Shown here piece after piece: positions 53,154-61,425 of a stretch of 64,000 nt of DNA; position 1 is the first letter of the stretch, and every line of letters begins with the position of its first letter. This DNA comes from Echinicola arenosa (lineage in GTDB: Bacteria > Bacteroidota > Bacteroidia > Cytophagales > Cyclobacteriaceae), in the NCBI RefSeq assembly GCF_014841125.1, contig NZ_JACYTQ010000001.1:62001-126000 (forward strand), read 5' to 3'. Under the pieces are notes generated by a model. It did no database searches. It saw only the letters and a program-made list of their open reading frames with translations, and was not told the origin of the DNA. A program made the translations under genes and the position numbers.

Positions 53154-54427
53154 TGACCGTATTGGACAGATCAAAAGCGCCGGATTTTCAGATTCCGGAA
53201 CATATAGAATTAATAAAACCTGAAAAGCGGACTCTAAAAAACGGAGTCCCTTTGTATTTTATTCATACCCCGGAAATAGACGCCATCAAGCTGGAGGTCA
53301 TCACGGAATCCAACAAGCAATTGTTGCCTGAAGAAGATGGCCTAATTCCATTCTTTGCGCTTCATATGTTATTGGAAGGGACCAAAACCATGAGCTCTCC
53401 GGAATTGGACAACTTCTTTGACCATTATGCTTCGGAGGTGGATATCATTTCCTCTTTTGAGCAGCAAGGAGTATCTCTGCTTACCACAAAGAAGCATTTT
53501 GGAAAAGTACTGCCCATCTTTAGGTCCTTACTCACTGAAGCCATCTTTCCAGAAAAGGAACTGGAGAAAAGAAAATCACAAAAAGCCCTGACCATAGCCA
53601 TACAGCATGATCAAAATAGCTCCAGGGCCAATCAATTGTATAGAAAAGCCCTATTTGGAGATGATCACCCTTATGGTTTTGTGGCCGAAGAAAGACATGT
53701 AAATGGCGTCAATCGAGAAAAATTGATTCAGTACTATGAAGATAAATTCTTAGTCAGTCCAGAAATCTTTGTGATTGGTAACTTGAATAGTTTTGAAATT
53801 GATGAAATCGCAGAAACTTTTGGCAACTTGACAGTGGCTCCCTCTGCCAAGTCAATGGATCAGTTTATCATCTGGCCTGAAAAGCGCTTGACAGAATTCA
53901 AAGAAAAAGCAGTACAGTCTAGCATTAGGATGGGACAACACCTCATTCCTAAAACCCATCCCGATTACCATGCCCTTACTGTTTTCAATACCATATTAGG
54001 TGGTTATTTTGGAAGTCGATTAATCAAAAACATCAGGGAAGACAAAGGCCATACTTATGGGATTTATAGTTCCATAGGGAGTTTGGAAAAGTCCGACTAT
54101 TGGGTGGTCATGGCCGATGTCCAAAAGGATTTTGCGGATGATGTCATCAATGAAGTTTACTTGGAAATCGAAAAACTCAAATCAACTCCAATAGAAAAGG
54201 AGGAACTGGAAATCTTCAGAAATTACATGATTGGCCATTTCCTATCCAACTTCAGCAATGCCTTTGACCTAATCAACCGCTTCAAGAGCATTCATTATGC
54301 TGGTTTGGACTATGACTTCTATGAATCACAACTACAATATTTTAGAAGCTTTACCCCTGAGCAAATCATGGAAGTGGGACAAAAATACTTTGACAACAAA
54401 AATATCATTGAAGTAATCGTAGGCTAG
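53153..54427 (+). CDS. M16-family peptidase-like protein lacking the zinc motif (pseudo-peptidase)
   Basis: The 424-residue product has the two-domain fold of pitrilysin/PqqL-type M16 proteins. The usual HxxEH motif reads FFALH at 67-71, just before MLLEGTKTMSS, so the first zinc His and the catalytic Glu are lost. The C-terminal half keeps the substrate-binding Arg/Tyr pair in GSRLIKNIREDKGHTYGIYSS. In two-protein M16 enzymes one partner carries the zinc site and the other this pair. No zinc partner is next door. There is no signal peptide. It is cotranscribed with porU and porV (start overlaps the porV stop), which hints at a link to export or envelope quality control. Confidence 0.87.
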   Translation: MTVLDRSKAPDFQIPEHIELIKPEKRTLKNGVPLYFIHTPEIDAIKLEVITESNKQLLPEEDGLIPFFALHMLLEGTKTMSSPELDNFFDHYASEVDIISSFEQQGVSLLTTKKHFGKVLPIFRSLLTEAIFPEKELEKRKSQKALTIAIQHDQNSSRANQLYRKALFGDDHPYGFVAEERHVNGVNREKLIQYYEDKFLVSPEIFVIGNLNSFEIDEIAETFGNLTVAPSAKSMDQFIIWPEKRLTEFKEKAVQSSIRMGQHLIPKTHPDYHALTVFNTILGGYFGSRLIKNIREDKGHTYGIYSSIGSLEKSDYWVVMADVQKDFADDVINEVYLEIEKLKSTPIEKEELEIFRNYMIGHFLSNFSNAFDLINRFKSIHYAGLDYDFYESQLQYFRSFTPEQIMEVGQKYFDNKNIIEVIVG

Positions 54428-55380
54428 CGATCGCGAATTTTCTCATACCAATGGGACAAATCCAGCTTTGTCCCATGCCACAACTTATAAAGCTTGAGAG
54501 CGATCCCACTGGCTCCAAGCTTTTCTGCAAGATCCAAAAATCGGTAAGCTACTTCAAAATTTGCAGAAGCTAAGGCATGTTTTGCTTCATGCATACACCT
54601 GAAGATTAGAGCATGTCTCTCTTCTGCAGATTTATTCATGATGGCGATATTCTGACAAACCTTGAAAGTCGATTTAAGCATATCAGATTGGTACCGTTTG
54701 TATTGTTGTTTTGAAAAAGATTGATGATGAACCCTCTTTCTTACCCCTAAATGATCACTGAAAATAAAGGAATGCTTACGGCTCAACCTGGTTATAACAT
54801 CAAAATCCTCATAGACCAATTCTTCATTATACCCTCCTTCCCTTTTCAATATTTTGGCATCAAATACCATAGTTGGAGTGCAAACAAAATACTTTCTAAT
54901 GACTGTTTCATAAATATCACCTTCAGGCACTTTACCCATTATGCTACCATCTACGGACATGGGAAAAAACGAATCAATTTGCTTCCCCTTTTGGTCTACC
55001 AAAAGCGCATTGCTTGAGCAAACAGCCACCTGTTGATGATTTACCAACTTAAAAACAGACTTCTCCACATGGTCTGGCATCAAATAATCATCTCCTGATA
55101 AATCTATGACGTATTGCCCTTTGGTGATTTCTAGGGCCTCGTTAAAAGCTTTACAGTAATTGATGCTTTGGGAATGAAAAAATACGGGAACACTTTTCTC
55201 CTTGCCATACATCCACAGCCAAGTTTTGATCTTTTCTTGGCTGCCATCCGAACTCCCATTGTCAACAATAATCATTTCCAATTGCTCATAGTATTGCAGC
55301 CGAACACTGTCCAGCGCCTCCATGATAAAGTCTGCTTGATTATAGCATACAACGATGACCGAAACCAAAGGTGTTTTCAT
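54424..55380 (-). CDS. Family 2 glycosyltransferase
   Basis: Transfers a sugar from a nucleotide donor, probably to a surface glycan. The 318-residue product has a GT-A domain: VSVIVVCYNQADFIMEALDSV at the start, then VDNGSSDGS, DLSGDDYLMPDH with the metal-binding DxD-like motif, and YEDFDVITRLSRKHSF for the acceptor site. The C-terminal 80 residues are helical. It overlaps the convergent M16-like gene by 4 nt. It is the last gene of the three-gene leftward island with the FemAB-like and cupin genes. Confidence 0.92.
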   Translation of the reverse strand: MKTPLVSVIVVCYNQADFIMEALDSVRLQYYEQLEMIIVDNGSSDGSQEKIKTWLWMYGKEKSVPVFFHSQSINYCKAFNEALEITKGQYVIDLSGDDYLMPDHVEKSVFKLVNHQQVAVCSSNALLVDQKGKQIDSFFPMSVDGSIMGKVPEGDIYETVIRKYFVCTPTMVFDAKILKREGGYNEELVYEDFDVITRLSRKHSFIFSDHLGVRKRVHHQSFSKQQYKRYQSDMLKSTFKVCQNIAIMNKSAEERHALIFRCMHEAKHALASANFEVAYRFLDLAEKLGASGIALKLYKLWHGTKLDLSHWYEKIRDR

Positions 55381-55389
55381 CTAATGGGC

Positions 55390-56304
55390 TTAGAGTTTGA
55401 TCGTCCAACTGATCTTGTTAAAGGCTTTATTGGCATTTTTTGATTTGAATCTAATTAAATTATGGTTTGCCTTACCATCCAAATCAGATGAACCAAAATC
55501 AATAAAATCCACCCCCAATGACTCCCCCAACTTAACTACTTCAAATAGTAAGGCTTCGCCTGTATAAGTTTCCTGTAAAGTCGGGTTGATGGCAGGTAAA
55601 TAATAATACAAACTGTTTGGAGTTAGTTTCACACACAATACATGTGCCACAGTATTCTGTGCCTGAACCAGAGAAATCAGAAAATACCGTTCTGGATAAG
55701 TACTCACCTGCTGAATCAGTTTTTCCTCCTGGACATTATATTCATGACCACGTTGTGAACGCCACCATTTGATATCCTTTAGGAAATTAAAATTCTTGAT
55801 CCCACCAACTTCAATTTCATATTCCAATTTTTTGATTCTCTTCCTATGCTTCGAAGATTTCGCATGTAAAAACCCTTTCATAAACCTTCTATCTTCCAAA
55901 AAATGATGCAAAAGCATATTATCCATGAAAAACCCTTGAGTCTTTAAAATATAATGGATCAATGGGTTATTGGATTCATAGATATCTGGTGGCTGGATCA
56001 CCGTTAAAGTGTTTGCCCCCAAAGCTTTTAATTCTAAAGTCAATTCCTCCACAAACACCTGAAAACTTTCGGAGGATATTTTTTTTTCCAACCAAAACCC
56101 GCCAAAAGGCGCGTTTTTAAGGGATATAGCCGTACCATCCTTTTTTAAAACAAAAAACAGTTGTCCTTTAGGTTTCTGCTTCTTCAACAGTTTAGCACAA
56201 AAAAATCGTTCTCCTTCAGAAGGTGTATAGTCATGAAGAAAATAAGGATGATCTTCGTTAGGCTGCTCTACAATGACAAAATCATAATGCTTTACTATAT
56301 CCAT
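55390..56304 (-). CDS. FemAB/GNAT-superfamily acyltransferase
   Basis: Predicted cytoplasmic N-acyltransferase with two GNAT-like lobes, about 304 residues from the ATG at 56304. A TTG five codons earlier is less likely. The second lobe shows YLISLV-type strands (ERYFLISLVQAQNTVAHVLC), YYLPAINPTLQETYTGEALLFE and FIDFGSSDLDGKANHNLIRFK. The last is the signature of GNAT proteins found in polysaccharide loci. A basic helical segment (SSKHRKRIKKLEYEIEV) precedes it. The gene overlaps the end of the cupin gene by 23 nt. It may acylate an amino sugar or a lipid-linked glycan. Confidence 0.82.
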   Translation of the reverse strand: MDIVKHYDFVIVEQPNEDHPYFLHDYTPSEGERFFCAKLLKKQKPKGQLFFVLKKDGTAISLKNAPFGGFWLEKKISSESFQVFVEELTLELKALGANTLTVIQPPDIYESNNPLIHYILKTQGFFMDNMLLHHFLEDRRFMKGFLHAKSSKHRKRIKKLEYEIEVGGIKNFNFLKDIKWWRSQRGHEYNVQEEKLIQQVSTYPERYFLISLVQAQNTVAHVLCVKLTPNSLYYYLPAINPTLQETYTGEALLFEVVKLGESLGVDFIDFGSSDLDGKANHNLIRFKSKNANKAFNKISWTIKL

Positions 56305-56710
56305 CTTTAAGTTTTTCAAAGTCTGCCTTTAACCGGATATAATCTGACTCTTCAAAATCCTGACTTGACAACACCAACAAAATGCTGTTTTCTTCAAAAG
56401 TGAACTTTGACCAAACCAAACATGGCAAGTACAAAGCCTCCCCAGGATCGTTCAACTCGAAAACATAATGCTGTCCCTCCAAATCTTCCAGCTCCACTTT
56501 TACTTTACCTTGCAAACACACCGTGATTTGATTGTCCTTTTTGTGTGCATGAATACCCCTTTCTCCTCCAGCTGGAACTTCCGTAATCCAAAATGCTCTT
56601 TTCACTTCAAAAGGTAAAGTACCTTGCTCCCAAAAGTTTAAATTTCCCAACGGACTTTTTACATTTCCCAACTTAAAAACACTAGGTTTTACCATAGTAC
56701 CAGTAATCAT
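56282..56710 (-). CDS. FdtA/WxcM-like cupin (dTDP-sugar 3,4-ketoisomerase family)
   Basis: Single-domain cupin of 142 residues. Family members isomerise dTDP-4-keto-6-deoxyglucose to the 3-keto sugar on the way to 3-amino sugars such as Fuc3NAc and Qui3NAc. The motif GGERGIHAHKKDNQ holds the paired His of the active site. VCLQGKVKVELED and LYLPCLVWSKFTF complete the barrel. The usual partners, a FdtB-type aminotransferase and FdtC acetyltransferase, are absent; a FemAB-like acyltransferase and a GT2 follow instead. Starts at 56710 or at the ATG 15 bp later. Confidence 0.87.
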   Translation of the reverse strand: MITGTMVKPSVFKLGNVKSPLGNLNFWEQGTLPFEVKRAFWITEVPAGGERGIHAHKKDNQITVCLQGKVKVELEDLEGQHYVFELNDPGEALYLPCLVWSKFTFEENSILLVLSSQDFEESDYIRLKADFEKLKDGYSKAL

Positions 56711-56851
56711 TGCACAAGCAGTTAAATTTATCTAAGCTAATTTAAGTAAAATCAACCTTCCCATCCTCAAGGTCAAGAAAGATTTAATGAATTCATATCA
56801 CTACCTTAAACTAAACAATTTATAATGACTTTCAGATTAGGCTATACAAAT

Positions 56852-56882
56852 TTTGTGATTCCTTTGACAGGTTATACTTTTG
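56852..56882 (+). promoter_or_regulatory. Consensus Bacteroidota promoter of the YigZ-family gene
   Basis: TTTG (56852-56855), a 19-nt spacer, then TACTTTTG (56875-56882): exact matches to both elements at the preferred spacing. Transcription should start near 56889, giving a leader of about 28 nt before the ATG at 56917. This is the best promoter match seen in the window and a useful internal check that the housekeeping consensus applies. Confidence 0.75.
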
Positions 56883-56916
56883 AAGGCGGTTTCTTTAGGA
56901 CACAGTCAAAGCAGTT

Positions 56917-57513
56917 ATGGAAGATTCATTTTTAACACTAAAAACAGATTCAGAAGGATTATACAAAGAAAAAGGCAGTAAGTTTTTAGCCTTTGCCTAC
57001 CCTGTTTCCGACGAATACGAAGTAAAGGAAAAATTGGAAGCTTTGAAGAAAAAGTATTATGATGCTCGTCACCATTGTTATGCCTATATCTTGGGAAAGG
57101 ACCAAGATATTTTCAGGTCCAATGATGATGGAGAGCCGAACCATTCCGCTGGTGATCCAATTCTCGGCCAAATCAGATCCAATAATCTCAGTAACGTATT
57201 GATCGTAGTAATACGATATTTTGGAGGAACCAAATTAGGAGTCGGAGGATTAATTACCGCTTACAAAACCGCAGCCGCAGAGGCCATTGAAGCTAATGAA
57301 ATTATTACTGATATTGTCACCAAAACCCTAAAATTCCAATTTGAATACCTGGACATGAATGATGTCATGAAGCTGATCAAGGATTATGATCTACAGATCA
57401 AAAAACAAGATTTCGACAATATCTGCCACCTGCATCTTTCGATTAGAGAGGCATTACTGGATGAGGTAATGGGGATTCTTGACAACATCCCTTCCGTTAA
57501 GATGCTGAATTAG
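56917..57513 (+). CDS. YigZ/IMPACT-family protein
   Basis: The 198-residue product has the N-terminal UPF0029 domain: LYKEKGSKFLAFAYPV, YDARHHCYAYILG, DDGEPNHSAGDPIL and IRYFGGTKLGVGGLITAYKTAA, all hallmarks. A C-terminal ferredoxin-like DUF1949 domain follows. Family members bind nucleic acid, and the eukaryotic IMPACT protein regulates Gcn2; the bacterial role is unsettled. It has a consensus promoter and its 3' end overlaps the convergent exonuclease gene by 17 nt. Confidence 0.93.
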   Translation: MEDSFLTLKTDSEGLYKEKGSKFLAFAYPVSDEYEVKEKLEALKKKYYDARHHCYAYILGKDQDIFRSNDDGEPNHSAGDPILGQIRSNNLSNVLIVVIRYFGGTKLGVGGLITAYKTAAAEAIEANEIITDIVTKTLKFQFEYLDMNDVMKLIKDYDLQIKKQDFDNICHLHLSIREALLDEVMGILDNIPSVKMLN

Positions 57514-58108
57514 AAAACAAAGGGTCCAGATAACCTTTATCATACAGCTCTGCAAAGATCTCTAAACAAGCCCAAGCATCAGTAGCTGCATATAGCTGCT
57601 GCTTTTTGGTCAATTCCTCAGCCTCCCAATTGGATACCTGCTCGGATTTTGAAATTCTGATATTCAAAACCATTGCACTGAGGTTCCTTACACCCACATT
57701 GTGAAAACCAACTTTTTTCAGCTCTTCATTAAGGTCAAAGAAAGAAGCCTGTTTAAAAGAGGGGTTCAGCTTTTTCAAAGCCCTGATGTCATCACGAACC
57801 GCCGCTCCTATTTTCACCCTATTGGGGTCTTCCAAGATGTCCATTACTTTTTTGGGAAAACCTACATGGTTAAGCCTAAATAAATAAGCTTTTTCTGGAG
57901 TAGAAAGCTGCAATAAGGACACATCATAATGGACCCCCTTCCTAAAAGAAGGTCTTGTCTCTGTGTCAAAACCTATACGAGTATACTTCTTTAATTCATT
58001 TACTGCCTCATCTATCAGCTTCTCATCTTCAATCAAAACAATCTCACCCTCAAAGTGACCTATTGGCAATTCATTTACTTCATCTTTACTTATTCTAAAA
58101 GGAATCAT
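57497..58108 (-). CDS. 3'-5' exonuclease of the DEDDy/RNase D-like family
   Basis: Cytoplasmic nuclease of 203 residues with one exonuclease domain. Motif I is FDTETRPSF (Asp48 and Glu50). Motif II lies in KVKIGAAVRDDIRAL-like sequence (VKIGAAVRDDIRALKKL). Motif III is YAATDAWACLEIF, with Tyr four residues before Asp as in the DEDDy group. No HRDC domain is present, so it is shorter than true RNase D. It is separated from nhaC by a 4-nt overlap (ATGA type) and is likely translated with it. Confidence 0.9.
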   Translation of the reverse strand: MIPFRISKDEVNELPIGHFEGEIVLIEDEKLIDEAVNELKKYTRIGFDTETRPSFRKGVHYDVSLLQLSTPEKAYLFRLNHVGFPKKVMDILEDPNRVKIGAAVRDDIRALKKLNPSFKQASFFDLNEELKKVGFHNVGVRNLSAMVLNIRISKSEQVSNWEAEELTKKQQLYAATDAWACLEIFAELYDKGYLDPLFSNSAS

Positions 58109-59583
58109 ACAGCCAGTTCTTTTTGAATTTCTCTCATTTCTTCTTCTGTATAGTAGTTTATCCCCAACTTAAAATACCCATAGAGTACCGTCATAAAGGG
58201 ACTAATAATATTAAAAAAACAATAAGGTGCATAAGTCAATGTGGCCACGCCCAAAACTGATGCCTGAGTGGCACCACAGGTATTCCAAGGAACCAATACT
58301 GAGGTAACTGTGGCACTATCCTCTAAGGTCCTGCTCAGGTTTTCGCCCTTAAGCCCTCTCTTATTGTAAATATCCGCATACATCCTACCCGGTACCAAAA
58401 TCGCCAAATATTGATCTGATGTGGTAAGGTTAAAAAACACACAGGTAGCAGCCGTGGAAGCTATCAGCGAACCCAAAGAATGTACCTTGGCAATGACCGC
58501 CTCTGCAATCACCATAAGCATTCCGCTTTCTTCCATGATTCCTCCAAAAATCATCGCGCAAATGATCAACCAAATCGTATAGAGCATTCCAGCCATTCCA
58601 CCGGTTGAGAGTAATTCATTAACCATTTCATTGGATGTAGTAATACTGATTTCCCCGTATAAGGCCATCATTACGGCCTTAAATGACTGGAAGGTATAAG
58701 TACCTCCCTCTCCGGCAATTGTCTGGATTATTTGAGGCTGAAATATTATCGCAAAGACACCCCCTAATAAAGCTCCTGCCAATAAAGCCGGCACTGCTGG
58801 TACTTTCTTCACAATCATCACTAAAACCAAAACTGGTACTATAAACAACCACCCGCTAATATTGAATTTTTCAGAAATCACTGTTGAAATCCCCTTCACC
58901 TGCTCAACAGAACCCGTCGCTCCTATCGTATATCCCATCACTCCAAAAATGATCAATGTTATCAAAATTGAAGGTGTGGTGGTCTTGGTCATATGTCGGA
59001 TATGGGTAAACAAATCAGTCCCAGCCATCGCTGGTGCCAAGTTAGTAGTATCTGACAAAGGGGACATTTTATCTCCAAAATAAGCGCCTGAAATGATTGC
59101 TCCGGCAATTACCCCATCTTCAAACCCCAACGCTTTGCCTATACCAAGAAGTGCCACTCCTACCGTCGCCACTGTTGTCCAGCTACTTCCTGTCGCTATG
59201 GACACAATAGCACTGACCACACAGGCCGCAATTAGGAAAATTCCAGGACTTAAAATCTGCAAGCCATAATAAATCATGGCAGGTACTATCCCACTAAGCA
59301 ACCACGTCCCAGCCAAAGCTCCTATCAATAATAAGATTAAGATCGAGGGCATGGCCGCTCCAATGCTTCTTACAATACCTTCCTGAAGTGGTTCCCAGCC
59401 AATCTTTAATCTAAAGATCGCAATCAAGCCTGCCAATGCAGATGAAAATATCAGCACCATTTGGTTAGAACCCGATAAACTATCCGTACCAAAAATTCGG
59501 ATATTGATCACCAGCAAAATTATAAGAAATAAAATAGGGATGAGCGCTTCCCCTAAGCTGGGCTTTTTTTGAAGGTTGGTCAT
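58105..59583 (-). CDS. nhaC: NhaC-family Na+/H+ antiporter
   Basis: Inner-membrane antiporter of 492 residues with about twelve membrane helices. It exchanges sodium (or organic anion pairs in some relatives) for protons. Family signatures include GSSWTTVATVGVALLGIG, GAYFGDKMSPLSDTTNLAPAMAGTDLFTHI and SVLVPWNTCGATQASVLG. A sodium role suits a marine or saline lifestyle, which is inference. The exonuclease gene follows with a 4-nt overlap. MleN-type malate/lactate antiporters are close relatives and cannot be fully excluded. Confidence 0.92.
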   Translation of the reverse strand: MTNLQKKPSLGEALIPILFLIILLVINIRIFGTDSLSGSNQMVLIFSSALAGLIAIFRLKIGWEPLQEGIVRSIGAAMPSILILLLIGALAGTWLLSGIVPAMIYYGLQILSPGIFLIAACVVSAIVSIATGSSWTTVATVGVALLGIGKALGFEDGVIAGAIISGAYFGDKMSPLSDTTNLAPAMAGTDLFTHIRHMTKTTTPSILITLIIFGVMGYTIGATGSVEQVKGISTVISEKFNISGWLFIVPVLVLVMIVKKVPAVPALLAGALLGGVFAIIFQPQIIQTIAGEGGTYTFQSFKAVMMALYGEISITTSNEMVNELLSTGGMAGMLYTIWLIICAMIFGGIMEESGMLMVIAEAVIAKVHSLGSLIASTAATCVFFNLTTSDQYLAILVPGRMYADIYNKRGLKGENLSRTLEDSATVTSVLVPWNTCGATQASVLGVATLTYAPYCFFNIISPFMTVLYGYFKLGINYYTEEEMREIQKELAV

Positions 59584-59641
59584 TGATATGAGGTTGAAAT
59601 AATAATTTAGAAATTTAAAATTAACAAAAAATATGATTTAA

Positions 59642-60760
59642 TCAGTCTCCCAATAAACTGGCCAGTTCTTTACCTGCTTCCCAGCCAATCGCAACACCCA
59701 TCCCTCCTAATCTTACTCCTATTCCCACACGGGCATTGACTTTTTTAATAATTGGATTTTTATGCTCCCCAAAAGCCATAATTCCAGACCATTCCATATC
59801 CCATTCAATCTTTCTATCTGGAAAAACAATTTCTGAAGTTATTTGCTTAAGGTGCTCCTTGATATGTTCATTGATTCCCCTAGCCGTGGTGGTCTCTTCT
59901 TGTTCCTCTAAATTTCTTCCTCCACCGATCAAAAGTCGATTGTCCACATTTCTAAAATAAACATAGCCCCTATCCAAATGGAAAGTGCCTTCCCAAGGAA
60001 ATTCAACTAATGGCTGACTAACCATGATCATCCCTCTTCCCGGCTTGACATCTAAATTCTCGATCAACTGCCCTGCGAAGGCATTGGAGCAAATTGCCAT
60101 GATTCTACCTTGAAATCCAATGCTTTCATCATAATAAGACTTTACATATGCCTTGCAATTTTCCTTATCCAACAGGCTCACTTCAGCTCCGGTTAAAATA
60201 TTGATCTGCAAATCCTGACATTTTCTCCAAAGGCATTGTAAATATTTAGCTGGGTCAAGTTGTCCTTCAAATTTATTTTTGACAATATTGGTAACACTTG
60301 GAGCAAAACCAAACTTATCCTTGCCCTCCACTTTTTCAAAAACCTCTTCTCCAAAAAATGGTCTCAAGAAAGAATTAATCCTTTCCATTTCATCAAGTGT
60401 ATCTTCCTCATGCTTTCTGATCAGGTCAAAACCTCCGCAAGGTCTGTAATCCAATGGGGCATCACCAAAAACATTCCTGATATTTTTCAAACCCAAGCGG
60501 CGCTTGGTGAGCAACTCAAACACTTCTTCCTCAGTATTGGTCTTTAGGTCTTCCACTACTTCTGTCAAGCTTCCAAAACAAGCAAATCCTGCATTTCTGC
60601 TGCTGGCTCCACTTGGAAAAACGCCCCTTTCTAATACCAACACAGATCGTCTTGGAAATTTTTCCTTATAGTGAATGGCCGTAGATAAGCCGACAAAGCC
60701 CGCTCCTACTACTACTAAATCATATTGAATAAGATTTTTCTTTTCCCAATAGCTTAACAT
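59642..60760 (-). CDS. FAD-dependent oxidoreductase (DAO family)
   Basis: Flavoprotein of 372 residues. The FAD motif is VVVGAGFVGLSTAIHY, then GASSRNAGFACFGSLTEV and YRPCGGFDLIRKHEE. The substrate domain includes GYVYFRNVDNRLLIGGGRN, and the second FAD block is VGIGVRLGGMGVAIGWEAGKE. It resembles glycine oxidase, sarcosine oxidase and gamma-glutamylputrescine oxidase families; the substrate is unknown. It lies 58 bp upstream of nhaC on the same strand and could share its transcript. It is distinct from the other FAD oxidoreductase at 46225. Confidence 0.88.
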   Translation of the reverse strand: MLSYWEKKNLIQYDLVVVGAGFVGLSTAIHYKEKFPRRSVLVLERGVFPSGASSRNAGFACFGSLTEVVEDLKTNTEEEVFELLTKRRLGLKNIRNVFGDAPLDYRPCGGFDLIRKHEEDTLDEMERINSFLRPFFGEEVFEKVEGKDKFGFAPSVTNIVKNKFEGQLDPAKYLQCLWRKCQDLQINILTGAEVSLLDKENCKAYVKSYYDESIGFQGRIMAICSNAFAGQLIENLDVKPGRGMIMVSQPLVEFPWEGTFHLDRGYVYFRNVDNRLLIGGGRNLEEQEETTTARGINEHIKEHLKQITSEIVFPDRKIEWDMEWSGIMAFGEHKNPIIKKVNARVGIGVRLGGMGVAIGWEAGKELASLLGD

Positions 60761-60841
60761 AATCTCTTCTGATAAATAATATTCCGCTTAGATTCATTAA
60801 ATTAAATGAGCTTCAACCACTAAATACAAATTCATTTTCCG

Positions 60842-61336
60842 ATGGCCCAAACTAACATAAGAAAAATAGACCAATTATTAAGTGAATATGGCGTAAGTCA
60901 CCAAAATCCAGTAAACAAAAGAATTCACTGGATCTGCGTTCCTGCTATCTTCTTCAGCATAGTCGGCCTAATTTTCAGTATTCCCACAGAACCAATAGCC
61001 TTTCTTTCTCCTTACCTTGGCCCATTTGCCAATTGGGCAACAGCAGCGCTAGCAATTGTACTTTTTTATTATTACTCCCTTTCCCCTCCACTGGCGCTGG
61101 GAATGTTCTTGTTTGCTGCATTTTGTCTTTTTCTGGCCAACTTAATTACCATTATCTCTCCTGTTCCACTATGGGCCATTAGCCTGTTGATCTTTCTGAT
61201 TGCTTGGATCTTACAGTTTTATGGACATAAAATAGAAGGTAAGAAACCATCATTTTTGAAGGATGTTCAGTTTCTACTAATTGGCCCAGCTTGGTTGATG
61301 CATTTTATTTATAAACGTTTTGGATTTGCCTATTAG
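60842..61336 (+). CDS. Mpo1-like (DUF962) membrane protein
   Basis: The 164-residue inner-membrane protein has four hydrophobic helices. Conserved His motifs are NPVNKRIHWICVP near the start and FYGHKIEGKKPSFLKDV near the end. They match yeast Mpo1, an iron-dependent dioxygenase that shortens 2-hydroxy fatty acids by alpha-oxidation. If the activity is conserved it would act on membrane 2-hydroxy fatty acids, found in sphingolipids of Bacteroidota; that is inference. Single gene, 90 bp upstream of the CPA2 antiporter. Confidence 0.85.
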   Translation: MAQTNIRKIDQLLSEYGVSHQNPVNKRIHWICVPAIFFSIVGLIFSIPTEPIAFLSPYLGPFANWATAALAIVLFYYYSLSPPLALGMFLFAAFCLFLANLITIISPVPLWAISLLIFLIAWILQFYGHKIEGKKPSFLKDVQFLLIGPAWLMHFIYKRFGFAY

Positions 61337-61425
61337 GTAAAGCTATTTTCATCAGCACTTATGTAATTCATTGATCTTATTGTATTTTTAAAGTTCAAGA
61401 TTATCTGATCCATTTATTTCACTCG

